From: Azoarcus sp.
GTDB lineage: Bacteria > Pseudomonadota > Gammaproteobacteria > Burkholderiales > Rhodocyclaceae
Direction: 5' to 3'
DNA length: 64,000 nt
Assembly (NCBI GenBank): GCA_031274995.1
Contig: JAISPJ010000087.1
Coordinates: forward strand, 1 to 64,000
Shown: piece after piece, positions 8,345 to 17,435 of the stretch
Layout of the letters: each line of letters starts with the position of its first letter
Numbering within the stretch: position 1 is the first letter of the stretch
Notes under the pieces: model-generated
Seen by the model: only the letters and a program-made list of their open reading frames with translations
Database searches by the model: none
What the model was told of the DNA's origin: nothing
Made by a program: the position numbers and the translations under genes

Positions 8345-8540
8345 GTAGCACAATGATTTCATTGAATTTAATTTAAATAATTTATACCAACCGTAAAAAA
8401 TCTTGACGATTATATACCAAAACTCGGAGACCTCTTGTTTCTCAAGGCGGCTTGTTTGCATAGCGAGTTAGGTGTGCAGCCAGCTTTAGAAGTTAAGCGG
8501 ATAATTCCCATCAAAAGCGAGGCCCGGACACTTACCCATA

Positions 8541-8634
8541 CGTGTCATTCTGGGCGGAGCCGTCAGGCGTAGTCGCTGGAATCCAGAACCGAGAGGATTC
8601 CGCGACTACGTTTCGCTCCGTGCGCGATGACGTA
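8541..8634. repeat. MITE-like imperfect long inverted repeat
   Basis: Left arm CGTGTCATTCTGGGCGGAGC..CGTAGTCGCtGGAATC, right arm GATTCCGCGACTACG..GCTCCG..GATGACG. Confidence 0.65.
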
Positions 8635-8667
8635 ACGGAGGAAAGTCAGGCAGCGTATTTTTCAAAT

Positions 8668-9063
8668 TCAAATTGAGGCACTACCGGACCAGAGGTCACT
8701 GAAGTGTTGGCCGACAATACTGACGTCCCATTGGACACTGGGAGCGGGGGCGGGACTTGGATTTACATCGGCATTAACGTTAACGTTGACATTGACATTA
8801 ACGTCAAAAACCTTGGTTGTCGGCGGCGGAGGTACGTCATTGCAGTGCTTTGGCGGGCATACCACCTTTGGCACAGGTAATGGCAAAGGCATGCAAATCG
8901 GCGGTTTAGGCGGACAAACCGGCGGCGGTGGACAGTAATGCGGCGGCGGCGGCGGGCAATAATGCATTGGTGGTGGATGGTACACCGGTGGTGGCGGTGG
9001 GCAATACATTGGCGGTGGTGGAAAAAACATCGGGGGGGGGCACCCAAACATGGCATAGCACAT
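8668..9063 (-). CDS. Pro/Cys/His/Tyr-rich low-complexity protein with a VN-repeat tract (131 aa)
   Basis: Start at ATG 9063 (MCYAMFGC) with upstream GGAG; CPPPPPVYHPPPMHYCPPPPPHYCPPPPVCPPKPPIC ... VFDVNVNVNVNVNADVN. Confidence 0.6.
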   Translation of the reverse strand: MCYAMFGCPPPMFFPPPPMYCPPPPPVYHPPPMHYCPPPPPHYCPPPPVCPPKPPICMPLPLPVPKVVCPPKHCNDVPPPPTTKVFDVNVNVNVNVNADVNPSPAPAPSVQWDVSIVGQHFSDLWSGSASI

Positions 9064-9297
9064 TTTCAATCTCCTCGAACAATGACTCCCGGCGTGGCCG
9101 GGTCGGCGCTGCAAGCACCATTGAAGACCTGAAGCCTGCATTTATTCCATTTGCGCATGCCGGGACCGCGCTGCTGCACACTGTGCGCGACCCCGTTTGA
9201 ATACTCCATATGCGTCGGCAAGGAACATTGTCATTGTAACAGCAAAAAACATTATGTAATACAGATTTATTTTGGAAGCAGGCGGGAACGAGGCGAA

Positions 9298-10737
9298 TCA
9301 GGTTCTTGCCGCGATGAATGCCTTGACGGCCTCGACATCCGGCGGCATCACCTCGACCCGCTGCGGCAAGACTTCCAGCCCTTGCAGATCGGCGGGGATT
9401 TCCGGATCGCGCCCGAGCGCCTCGCGAATAGTCTCGGCGAACTTCGCCGCTTGCGCGGTTTCCAGCACCAGCAAGGGAACATCGGCGGGCAAGCTATCGG
9501 CATGCTGCCGGGCAACCTTCATGCCGTCGGCAGTGTGGGGGTCGATCGTCACTGCGTAGCGCGCATGAACATCCCGGATCATTTCCAGGCGGTCGGCATG
9601 TGCGCTCCTGCCGGAAGCAAAACGAAACTCGGGCAGGCGCACGAAAAACGGCGTGCGCGACAGATCGAACACGCCGCCCGCGTCGACTTCTTTCCACAAT
9701 CCGGCCAGCACAGCCGAATCGCGGCCGACAAGTTCAAAAACGAAACGCTCGAAGTTCGACGCTTTTGAAATATCCATCGACGGACTGGACGTGACGTAGG
9801 TTTCGCTGGCCTTGCGCGGGCGATACACGCCGGTGCGGAAAAACTCGTCGAGCACATCGTTTTCGTTGGTGGCCGCAATCAGCCGTTCGACGGGCAACCC
9901 CATGCGTCGCGCGATCTGACCGGCGAAAATGTTGGCGAAATTGCCCGAAGGCACACAAAAGGCCACCCGCTGCGCATTGCTGGAAGTCGCGGCAAAATAG
10001 CCATAAAAGTAGTAGACCACCTGCGCCGCCTGCCGCGCCCAGTTGATGGAATTGGCCGCGCCGATGTGATGCCGCGCCTTGAAGGCAGCATCGTTGGAAA
10101 CCGCCTTCACGATGTCTTGAGCATCATCGAACATGCCGGTGATGGCGATATTGAAGATGTTGTCGTCGGTGAGCGAATACATCTGCGCGCGCTGGAAGGC
10201 GCTCATCTTGCCGTGCGGCGAGAGCATGAACACCTTGATCCTGGGCTTTCCGCGCATCGCGTATTCCGCCGCCGAACCGGTATCGCCGGAAGTCGCCCCC
10301 AGAATGTTGATCGTCTCCCCGCGCTTGTCCAGCACGTACTCGAAAAGATTGCCCAACAACTGCATCGCCATGTCCTTGAAGGCGAGCGTCGGGCCGTTGG
10401 AGAGCGCAAGCAGCCCCAGTTTGCCCGGCTCCAGCCAGCGAAATGGAACGATTCGGGCCGCATCGTCGCCCGCGCGAACGTGGCGGTAAACATCGGCGGT
10501 ATAGGTGCGGTCGCAAATGTCGCGCAGATCGCCGACGGGAATATCAGTGATGAATTTCGAGAGAATTTCAAACGCCAATTCGGCATACGACAGATGTCGC
10601 CAGGCTTCGAGTTCGGCGCTGCTGACCGTGGGAATAGACTCCGGCAGATACAGACCGCCGTCCGGGGCCAGACCGCCAAGGAGGATGTCGCAAAATTCGG
10701 GGCGGGCAGCGTGACCGCGTGTGGAAAGGTATTTCAC
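9298..10737 (-). CDS. thrC: Threonine synthase
   Basis: 479 aa; MKYLSTRGHAARPEFCDILLGGLAPDGGLYLPESIP...PTLAFKDMAMQLLGNLF. Confidence 0.95.
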   Translation of the reverse strand: MKYLSTRGHAARPEFCDILLGGLAPDGGLYLPESIPTVSSAELEAWRHLSYAELAFEILSKFITDIPVGDLRDICDRTYTADVYRHVRAGDDAARIVPFRWLEPGKLGLLALSNGPTLAFKDMAMQLLGNLFEYVLDKRGETINILGATSGDTGSAAEYAMRGKPRIKVFMLSPHGKMSAFQRAQMYSLTDDNIFNIAITGMFDDAQDIVKAVSNDAAFKARHHIGAANSINWARQAAQVVYYFYGYFAATSSNAQRVAFCVPSGNFANIFAGQIARRMGLPVERLIAATNENDVLDEFFRTGVYRPRKASETYVTSSPSMDISKASNFERFVFELVGRDSAVLAGLWKEVDAGGVFDLSRTPFFVRLPEFRFASGRSAHADRLEMIRDVHARYAVTIDPHTADGMKVARQHADSLPADVPLLVLETAQAAKFAETIREALGRDPEIPADLQGLEVLPQRVEVMPPDVEAVKAFIAART

Positions 10738-10967
10738 GAGAGAACAATCCTTGGAAAAACCGGGTACGAAACCGTGGAGAGCCCGGCATCCGGGTTTAAT
10801 AGCGCAAAAAATAGACGTAGCCGATTAAATGATGCTATCAGCTCCAGATTCATCTGTCTAAGAAGGTGAGATTCTACGCATCAAGGGCGTGTTGAATTTT
10901 CGAGGCGGAGGAGCTTTGATCCCGTTCCAACGCACTTTTACGGATACCCGAAGAATTCTGAAACGGC

Positions 10968-12785
10968 TTACACTGCCTCGGCGCGGGCAGCCCGGCGGCG
11001 GTCGGTTTCTTTCAGATGGCGCTTGCGCAGGCGGATGTTCTTCGGAGTGATTTCCACGAGTTCGTCGTCTGCGATGAATTCGACCGCCGATTCCAGCGTG
11101 AGCGTGATCGGGGAGGTGAGGTTGACCGCTTCGTCCTTGCCTGAGGCGCGGATGTTGGTGAGTTGCTTGCCCTTGACCGGGTTGACGACGAGATCGTTGT
11201 CGCGGCTGTGCACGCCGATAATCATGCCTTCGTAGAGCGATTCGCCCGGACTGACGAACATGCGCCCCCGGTCTTGCAGGTTCCAGAGCGCGTAGGCGAC
11301 TGCCGCGCCGTCATTCTGGGAGATGAGCACACCGTTTCTGCGCTCGGACATGCTGCCCGCGAGCGGGCCGTAGTCGTCGAAGACATGGCTGGCAATTCCC
11401 GTGCCACGGGTGAGGGTGAGAAATTCGCCCTGGAAACCGATGAGCCCGCGCGCCGGAATCCGGTATTCGAGCCGCACGCGGCCTTTGCCGTCGGGCTGCA
11501 TGTCCTGCAACTCCCCCCGGCGTTGCCCGAGTTCTTCCATGATGTTGCCCTGGTGGTCTTCTTCCACGTCGACGGTGAGCAACTCGTAAGGCTCGCTCTT
11601 TACCCCGTTGATGTCCTTATAAACCACGCGGGGGCGGCCTACGGCCAGTTCAAACCCCTCACGGCGCATGTTTTCGAGCAGGATGGTGAGGTGCAGCTCG
11701 CCCCGGCCCGAGACTTCGAACACGTCGGTGTCTTCGGTGAAATCGACCCGCAAGGCGACGTTCTTGAGCAGTTCCTTTTCCAGCCGTTCGCGTATCTGGC
11801 GGCTGGTGACGTATCTGCCTTCGCGTCCGGCCAGCGGCGAAGTGTTGACCATGAAGCTCATGGTGAGCGTCGGTTCGTCTACGGCAATCGGTTGCAGCCC
11901 TTCGGGGTTTTCCGGGTCGCACAGGGTAATGCCGATGTTGACCTGGTCGATGCCGGCGATGAGGACGATGTCGCCCGCTTCGGCGGTTTCCGCAGGTTGG
12001 CGGGCGAGTCCCTGGAAGGTCAGTATCTGGCTGACTTTACCTTTGCCCCGGTTTTCGTCGCCGTACATCACCGTGATTTCCTGGTTCTGAAAGATGCGTC
12101 CACGTTTGATGCGGCCAATGCCAAGCTGGCCCATGTAAGTCGAATGGTCGAGCGAGCAGATCTGGAGCTGCAACGGCCCGTCGGCGTCGATCATGGGAGG
12201 AGGGACGTACTTGAGGATGGCGTCGAACAGCGGGCGCATGTCCTTGCGTTCGTCCTCTGGGCGCACGAAGGCGTAGCCGTTGAGGGCGGAGGCGTAAATG
12301 ACCGGGAAATCGAGCTGTTCCTCGGTGGCCCCAAGTTTGTCGAAGAGGTCGAACGTGTGGCTGACGACCCAATCCGGGCGTGCGCCGGGACGGTCGATCT
12401 TGTTGACGACGACGATGGGGCGCAATCCCTGGGCAAGCGCCTTGCGGGTGACGAAACGGGTTTGCGGCATCGGCCCTTCCTGGGCATCGACGAGCAGCAG
12501 CACGCTGTCGACCATCGAAAGCACGCGCTCGACTTCGCCGCCGAAATCCGCGTGTCCCGGCGTGTCGACGATGTTGATGTGGGTGTCGCCATACCGGATC
12601 GAGCAGTTTTTAGACAAGATGGTGATACCGCGCTCTTTTTCAATATCTCCCGAATCCATGATCCGTTCGGCAACCTGCTGGTTGTCGCGGAACGTGCCGG
12701 ATTGGCGGAGGAGTTGGTCGACCAGGGTGGTTTTGCCATGGTCGACGTGAGCAATGATGGCGATGTTGCGAATGGAACGGGACAT
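10968..12785 (-). CDS. typA: Translational GTPase TypA/BipA
   Basis: 605 aa; [28 protein letters not shown]...[13 protein letters not shown]. Confidence 0.97.
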   Translation of the reverse strand: MSRSIRNIAIIAHVDHGKTTLVDQLLRQSGTFRDNQQVAERIMDSGDIEKERGITILSKNCSIRYGDTHINIVDTPGHADFGGEVERVLSMVDSVLLLVDAQEGPMPQTRFVTRKALAQGLRPIVVVNKIDRPGARPDWVVSHTFDLFDKLGATEEQLDFPVIYASALNGYAFVRPEDERKDMRPLFDAILKYVPPPMIDADGPLQLQICSLDHSTYMGQLGIGRIKRGRIFQNQEITVMYGDENRGKGKVSQILTFQGLARQPAETAEAGDIVLIAGIDQVNIGITLCDPENPEGLQPIAVDEPTLTMSFMVNTSPLAGREGRYVTSRQIRERLEKELLKNVALRVDFTEDTDVFEVSGRGELHLTILLENMRREGFELAVGRPRVVYKDINGVKSEPYELLTVDVEEDHQGNIMEELGQRRGELQDMQPDGKGRVRLEYRIPARGLIGFQGEFLTLTRGTGIASHVFDDYGPLAGSMSERRNGVLISQNDGAAVAYALWNLQDRGRMFVSPGESLYEGMIIGVHSRDNDLVVNPVKGKQLTNIRASGKDEAVNLTSPITLTLESAVEFIADDELVEITPKNIRLRKRHLKETDRRRAARAEAV

Positions 12786-12903
12786 GAAAGAAAGTTTATT
12801 GAAAAACTTGGCATTCTAGCAGATGGGGCGTGCATGCTATCATCCAAAATTTTCACGGCGCACAGGTTGCGTCCGGGGTAAAAACATAAGGGAGTCAAAA
12901 GTC

Positions 12904-13641
12904 TTGCTCGCAATCATCGGGGGGTCAGGGCTGACCCAGCTATCCTCGTTGGAAGCGTTGCGGCGCGAGGTGTCGCGCACGCCTTATGGCGAGCCTTCCG
13001 GGGCGCTGACGTTTGGCAGGCTTGCCGGATGCGAGGTGGTTTTTCTGGCGCGGCACGGTTATGGGCACACCATTCCCCCGCACCGGGTCAATTACCGTGC
13101 CAATATCTGGGCGTTGAAAGCCGCTGGGGCGACAAGCCTCGTTTCGGTGGCATCGGTCGGCGGCATCCGCCAGGACTGTGTGCCGGGCGCACTGGTTGTG
13201 CCCAATCAGATCCTGGATTACACATGGGGCCGCGCACATACTTTTTTCGACGGGCTCGATGAGTTGGTGCGCCATATCGACTTTACCCTCCCTTACGATG
13301 AGGAGGTGCGTCGCCGGATTCTGCATGCGGTCCGTGAGGCGGACGTGGAAGTGATCGACGGAGCGGTTTATGCGACTACGCAGGGCCCGCGCCTGGAGAC
13401 GGCGGCTGAAGTCGACCGTTTTGAGCGTGACGGGGCGGATGTGGTCGGAATGACCGGTATGCCTGAGGCGGTGCTCGCCCGCGAGCTGGAACTGCCTTAT
13501 GCCGCAATCAACGTGGTGGCCAACTACGCCGCAGGCCGTGGAGCGAGTGCGCAGAATGTTCGTTTCGAGCGTGTCGAGCAGGTGTTGCATGAAGCGATGT
13601 TACGGGTGCGCAATGTGCTTGCCCATTTGTGCCGACAGTGA
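12904..13641 (+). CDS. MTA/MTI phosphorylase family (S-methyl-5'-thioinosine phosphorylase)
   Basis: LLAIIGGSGLTQLSSLEALRREVSRTPYGEPSGALTFGRLAG...GVYATTQGPRLET-type motif; probable TTG start at 12904 after AGGGAG. Confidence 0.88.
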   Translation: MLAIIGGSGLTQLSSLEALRREVSRTPYGEPSGALTFGRLAGCEVVFLARHGYGHTIPPHRVNYRANIWALKAAGATSLVSVASVGGIRQDCVPGALVVPNQILDYTWGRAHTFFDGLDELVRHIDFTLPYDEEVRRRILHAVREADVEVIDGAVYATTQGPRLETAAEVDRFERDGADVVGMTGMPEAVLARELELPYAAINVVANYAAGRGASAQNVRFERVEQVLHEAMLRVRNVLAHLCRQ

Positions 13642-13728
13642 AGGGTGGACTCGGGGCTGTTCTACGCGCTGATGGGTTGGTTGAGCGGCAAGCGCTGAAA
13701 ATACACCGCGCCGCGCAGGATGCGTACC

Positions 13729-16314
13729 TCAAAGCCGGAGCCGTTCCAGCAGTTCCCGTTCGATCTTGACGACGCGCGATTCCTGCGTCAGCCCGCCGCC
13801 AGTGAGAAGGAAACTGTCTTCCACGCGCTCGCCGAGAGTGGTGATCTTGGCGATTTCGAGGCTGATGCCGTGCGCGGCCAATACTTCGGCAACGTCGAAC
13901 AGCAGGCCGGGACGGTCTGCGGCAGTGATCGACAGGATATGATGATGGCCCGCTTCGTCGGCAACCAGTTCGACGTGAGGCGTGACCGGGAAATGCCTGA
14001 CCTGGCGCGAAAGGAGAAATTGCGCGGGCCGCACGATCTTTTCCGGGTTTTGCAGGGCAAGAGTCAATTCGCGTTCGATCAGGGAGAGGATCTCGCGGTA
14101 GTGCTCCTCGTCGTCATTGTCGGGATTTTGCAGGGTGAAACTGTCAAGCGCGTGACCATGACGGGTGGTATACACCCTGGCGTCCAGAATGGTGAGGCCC
14201 ATGTGGCAGAAGAATCCGGTCAGCCGCATGAACAGGTTTTTTTGATCCGGCACGTACACCATGACCTGCACTCCGCCATTGTCATCCAGTACCCGCGCCC
14301 TGACAACCGGCTCGACGGATTCGACCTGTGAGTGGAGCATTCGCGCGTGCCAGGCGATTTCGTCGGACGAGTGGCGCATGAAATAAACCATCTCGAGCTG
14401 TTGCCACAAAGTATCTTCGGCACCGGAGCGCAGGCCGTAATAGCGCAGAAACCGGCGGGCTTCGGCGATGCGCTCGTCTTGGCGCAGCGCCTGCCGTGGC
14501 GTGGCGCCGCGCAACAGGCGCTGCGTGGCGAAGAAAAGATCCTGGAGTAACTTGCTTTTCCAGCCATTCCAGACTTTGGGGCTGGTTCCGCGGATGTCGG
14601 CGTGGGTGAGGAGATACAGTGCCGTGAGGTGGCGTTCGTCACCGACGGCGGCAGCGAATTTCTGGATGGTTTGCGGGTCGCTGGTATCTTCTTTTTGCGC
14701 GGTGTGCGACATCATGAGATGGTGGCGCACCAGCCAGACGACGAATTCGGTGTCTTCATCTTCTAACCCGTGTTGTTCGCAGAATTCGCGTGCTTCTTCC
14801 ATACCCAGGATGGAGTGGTCGCCGCTACGCCCCTTGGCAATGTCATGGAAGAGCACGGCGATGTAGAGCAGCCAGTGGCGCTCCAGTCCGAGCATCAGGC
14901 TGGTCATGAGCGGGTGTTCGTGGGCATGTATGCCCATCGAGAAACGGCGCATGTTGCGCAGTACCATGAGCGTATGCTGATCCACGGTATAGGCATGGAA
15001 CAGGTCGTATTGCATCTGGCACAGAATCTTCCGCCAGGGTGGCAGGTAGCGCGACAAAATACCGCATTGGTTCATTTGGCGGAAGGCATGCAGGATTCCA
15101 TGTTTTTGCCGGAGAATTTCGAGAAATTTCGCGCGGTTGTCAGGATTGGCGCGAAACGCGGCGTTGATGCGGGTGCGGTTGACCCAGAGCGCGCGCAAGG
15201 TGCGCGTGGTCATGCCCTTGAGTTCGGATCGTTGCTGCAACAGTAAAAAGCATTCGAGCAGGGTGCCGGGATGTCGCTCGAAAACCGTTTCGTCACGTAT
15301 GTCGAGCAGTTCGCGCACTACCTGGAAGTGCTCATTGATGACAATGGCCGGGAATTCATGTCCCGGAAAGATTTCATCACCGTAGTTCTGGAGCAGGATG
15401 CCGTTGATCTGGGTGAGTTTCTTGGCCATCAGGTAGTAACGCTGCATCATGATTTCAGAAGCGCGTCTGGCAGCGGTAGCCTTGATGCCCATTGCCTGGG
15501 CAAGGCGCTCCTGGTAGTCGAACAACAGGCGGTCTTCGGCGCGGTCCGCCAGAAAGTGCAGCCGGATGCGCACATGTTGCAGGAAACGTTCCCCGTTGCG
15601 CAGGTCGACCGCTTCGGTGCCGGTAATCAGGCGCTGGCGGGCCAGTTCCCGCCAGTTGCGGCCCAGTTTGGCGGCGCGGGCAATCCAGCCGAGCAATTGC
15701 AGGTCACGCAGGCCGCCGGGGCTTTCCTTGCAATTGGGTTCCAGCGCGTAGGGGGTGTCGTTGTAGCGTGCGTAGCGTTGGTCGCGCTCCAACAGCTTGG
15801 TACGGAAGAATTCGCGCACGTCGATTTGCGCCTGGTAGCGCATCCAGAGCTGCTGGAACAGCATCACATTACCCGTGAGCAGACGGGATTCGAGCAGGTT
15901 GGTCTGTACCGTGATGTTGGCCTGCGCCTGTTCCAGGCATTCATCGATGGTGCGCACGCTATGGCCAATGGCCAGCCCCGTGTCCCACATGGCGCCGACC
16001 AGTACCGAGAGCCTGTCCCCCAGTTCGCCATCGGGCGGTTCGGGCAGGAGAATCAGCAGGTCGACATCGGAATATGGAAACAGTTCGTTGCGCCCGTAGC
16101 CACCTACTGCCATCAGCGCAACATTCGCGGGTATGCGGCAGGTTTTCCAGAGTTGGACGAGCACCGCGTCGACCAGTGCCGCATGTCCATGCAGCAACTG
16201 CGTGGTCATCGGCTTGGCCTCGTAAGCGGCGCGCAAGGAGGCGCGTCCTGCCTCGACGCGGTTACGCCCGGCGACAATTGCCTGCTGTAATCCGGGAACC
16301 AGATTGTTGGCCAT
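13729..16314 (-). CDS. glnD: [Protein-PII] uridylyltransferase
   Basis: ORF to 16341 (GTG within a repeat); ATG at 16314 (MANNLVPGLQQ) also plausible; GGYGRNELFPYSDVDLLIL and C-terminal ACT domains. Confidence 0.95.
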   Translation of the reverse strand: MANNLVPGLQQAIVAGRNRVEAGRASLRAAYEAKPMTTQLLHGHAALVDAVLVQLWKTCRIPANVALMAVGGYGRNELFPYSDVDLLILLPEPPDGELGDRLSVLVGAMWDTGLAIGHSVRTIDECLEQAQANITVQTNLLESRLLTGNVMLFQQLWMRYQAQIDVREFFRTKLLERDQRYARYNDTPYALEPNCKESPGGLRDLQLLGWIARAAKLGRNWRELARQRLITGTEAVDLRNGERFLQHVRIRLHFLADRAEDRLLFDYQERLAQAMGIKATAARRASEIMMQRYYLMAKKLTQINGILLQNYGDEIFPGHEFPAIVINEHFQVVRELLDIRDETVFERHPGTLLECFLLLQQRSELKGMTTRTLRALWVNRTRINAAFRANPDNRAKFLEILRQKHGILHAFRQMNQCGILSRYLPPWRKILCQMQYDLFHAYTVDQHTLMVLRNMRRFSMGIHAHEHPLMTSLMLGLERHWLLYIAVLFHDIAKGRSGDHSILGMEEAREFCEQHGLEDEDTEFVVWLVRHHLMMSHTAQKEDTSDPQTIQKFAAAVGDERHLTALYLLTHADIRGTSPKVWNGWKSKLLQDLFFATQRLLRGATPRQALRQDERIAEARRFLRYYGLRSGAEDTLWQQLEMVYFMRHSSDEIAWHARMLHSQVESVEPVVRARVLDDNGGVQVMVYVPDQKNLFMRLTGFFCHMGLTILDARVYTTRHGHALDSFTLQNPDNDDEEHYREILSLIERELTLALQNPEKIVRPAQFLLSRQVRHFPVTPHVELVADEAGHHHILSITAADRPGLLFDVAEVLAAHGISLEIAKITTLGERVEDSFLLTGGGLTQESRVVKIERELLERLRL

Positions 16315-16330
16315 GGAAGGGCTGTTCAAC

Positions 16331-16382
16331 TTTTGAGTCACCCCGCCATAAATGGCGGGGATTGAACTCGATGCGTATTCAA
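16331..16382 (-). repeat. Interspersed repeat copy D (short form: 5' and 3' ends only)
   Basis: Minus strand TTGAATACGCATCGAGTTCAATCCCCGCCATTTATGGCGGGGTGACTCAAAAG. Confidence 0.75.
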
Positions 16383-17255
16383 TGCTTCAACATGGCAGGG
16401 CGCCGGGGACAGCGCGGCAATCGCGTCGGCGGTAGCCGTGGCGAGCGTCCCTGCCACCAGTTTGGGCGGCAGGGGGCAGGCGGCGGACAGCGACAGGACT
16501 TCCACGCCGCCTTCAGCGACGAGTACCGTGTGTTCCCATTGCGCCGACAGGCTGCGGTCGCGGGTGACGATCGTCCAGCCGTCGGACAATTCCGAAATGG
16601 CGGCCTTGCCGGCATTTATCATCGGCTCGATGGTAAAGATCATCCCCGGTTGGAGTTTGATGCCCGTGTCCGGTTTGCCGAAGTGCAGCACTTGCGGTTC
16701 TTCGTGGAACTTGCGCCCGATGCCGTGCCCGCAGAATTCGCGTACCACCGAGAAACCATTGCCTTCCGCATGCCGCTGGATTGCATGGCCGATGTCGCCC
16801 AGGTGCGCGCCGGGCCGCACGGCGGCAATGCCGAGCCACATACATTCATAAGCCGTCTGGCACAGACGTTTGGCGAGGATGGAAGCCTCGCCGACGATAA
16901 ACATCCGGCTGGTGTCGCCGAAAAAACCTGCCGGAGAAATGACAGTGACATCTATGTTGAGAATGTCGCCTTTCTTCAGCGGTTTTTCCCCGGGGATACC
17001 GTGACAGACCTGGTGGTTGAGCGAAGTGCAGATCGAGGCGGGATAGGGGGTATAACCCGGCGGCGCATAATTGAGCGTGGCGGAGACCGTGCTCTGCGTT
17101 TTTTCCATGTATTCGCGGCACAGGCGGTCCAGTTCGGCGGTCGTGACCCCGGTTCGGACGAATGGTGTAATGTAATCAAGCACTTCCGCTGCAAGACGGC
17201 AGGCGGTGCGCATCTCTTTTATCTCTTCCGGTGTTTTTGGGATGGGCTTGCTCAT
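16338..17255 (-). CDS. map: Type I methionine aminopeptidase
   Basis: 305 aa; ...GHGIGRKFHEEPQVLHFG...MIFTIEPMINAGK...; C-terminal ALNTHRVQSPPFMAG encoded by repeat copy D. Confidence 0.95.
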   Translation of the reverse strand: MSKPIPKTPEEIKEMRTACRLAAEVLDYITPFVRTGVTTAELDRLCREYMEKTQSTVSATLNYAPPGYTPYPASICTSLNHQVCHGIPGEKPLKKGDILNIDVTVISPAGFFGDTSRMFIVGEASILAKRLCQTAYECMWLGIAAVRPGAHLGDIGHAIQRHAEGNGFSVVREFCGHGIGRKFHEEPQVLHFGKPDTGIKLQPGMIFTIEPMINAGKAAISELSDGWTIVTRDRSLSAQWEHTVLVAEGGVEVLSLSAACPLPPKLVAGTLATATADAIAALSPAPCHVEALNTHRVQSPPFMAG

Positions 17256-17435
17256 CGCTCCGGCGCATACATGTTTGAAGATTGCAGGCTAACGCATATG
17301 GCGTGAGCGAGCAAATGCCGGGACGAGCGGATGGTCATATTTGAGCTTTGGCGCATGGAACAGGAAACCCTGTAAAGATGCGGGTTTCTCTCTCATGTGT
17401 TTGAGATTGAGGAGGCCTGGCCGGCACAGAATCAT

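Larger units (their letters stand above)
7478..8517. mobile_element. Transposase-less TIR element (mobile-insertion-cassette-like) carrying a PEP-CTERM metalloprotease gene
   Basis: 8-bp direct repeats ATCAAAAG at 7478-7485 and 8510-8517; inverted repeats GGGAATTATCCGCTTgACTTCTA (7486-7508) and TAGAAGTtAAGCGGATAATTCCC (8487-8509), one mismatch. Confidence 0.8.

Noticed and set aside
8770-8815. Tandem GTNAAY hexamers considered as a short tandem-repeat or CRISPR-like array
   Set aside because: Contiguous coding repeat (Val-Asn) with no spacers; explained by the low-complexity ORF.
11163-12881. 572-aa plus-strand ORF opposite typA
   Set aside because: Antisense shadow of typA; no recognisable domain.
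17368-17392. GAAACCC..GGGTTTC hairpin near the 3' end of the SprA-like metalloprotease/map intergenic region
   Set aside because: Short stem, no convincing U-tract; could be chance.
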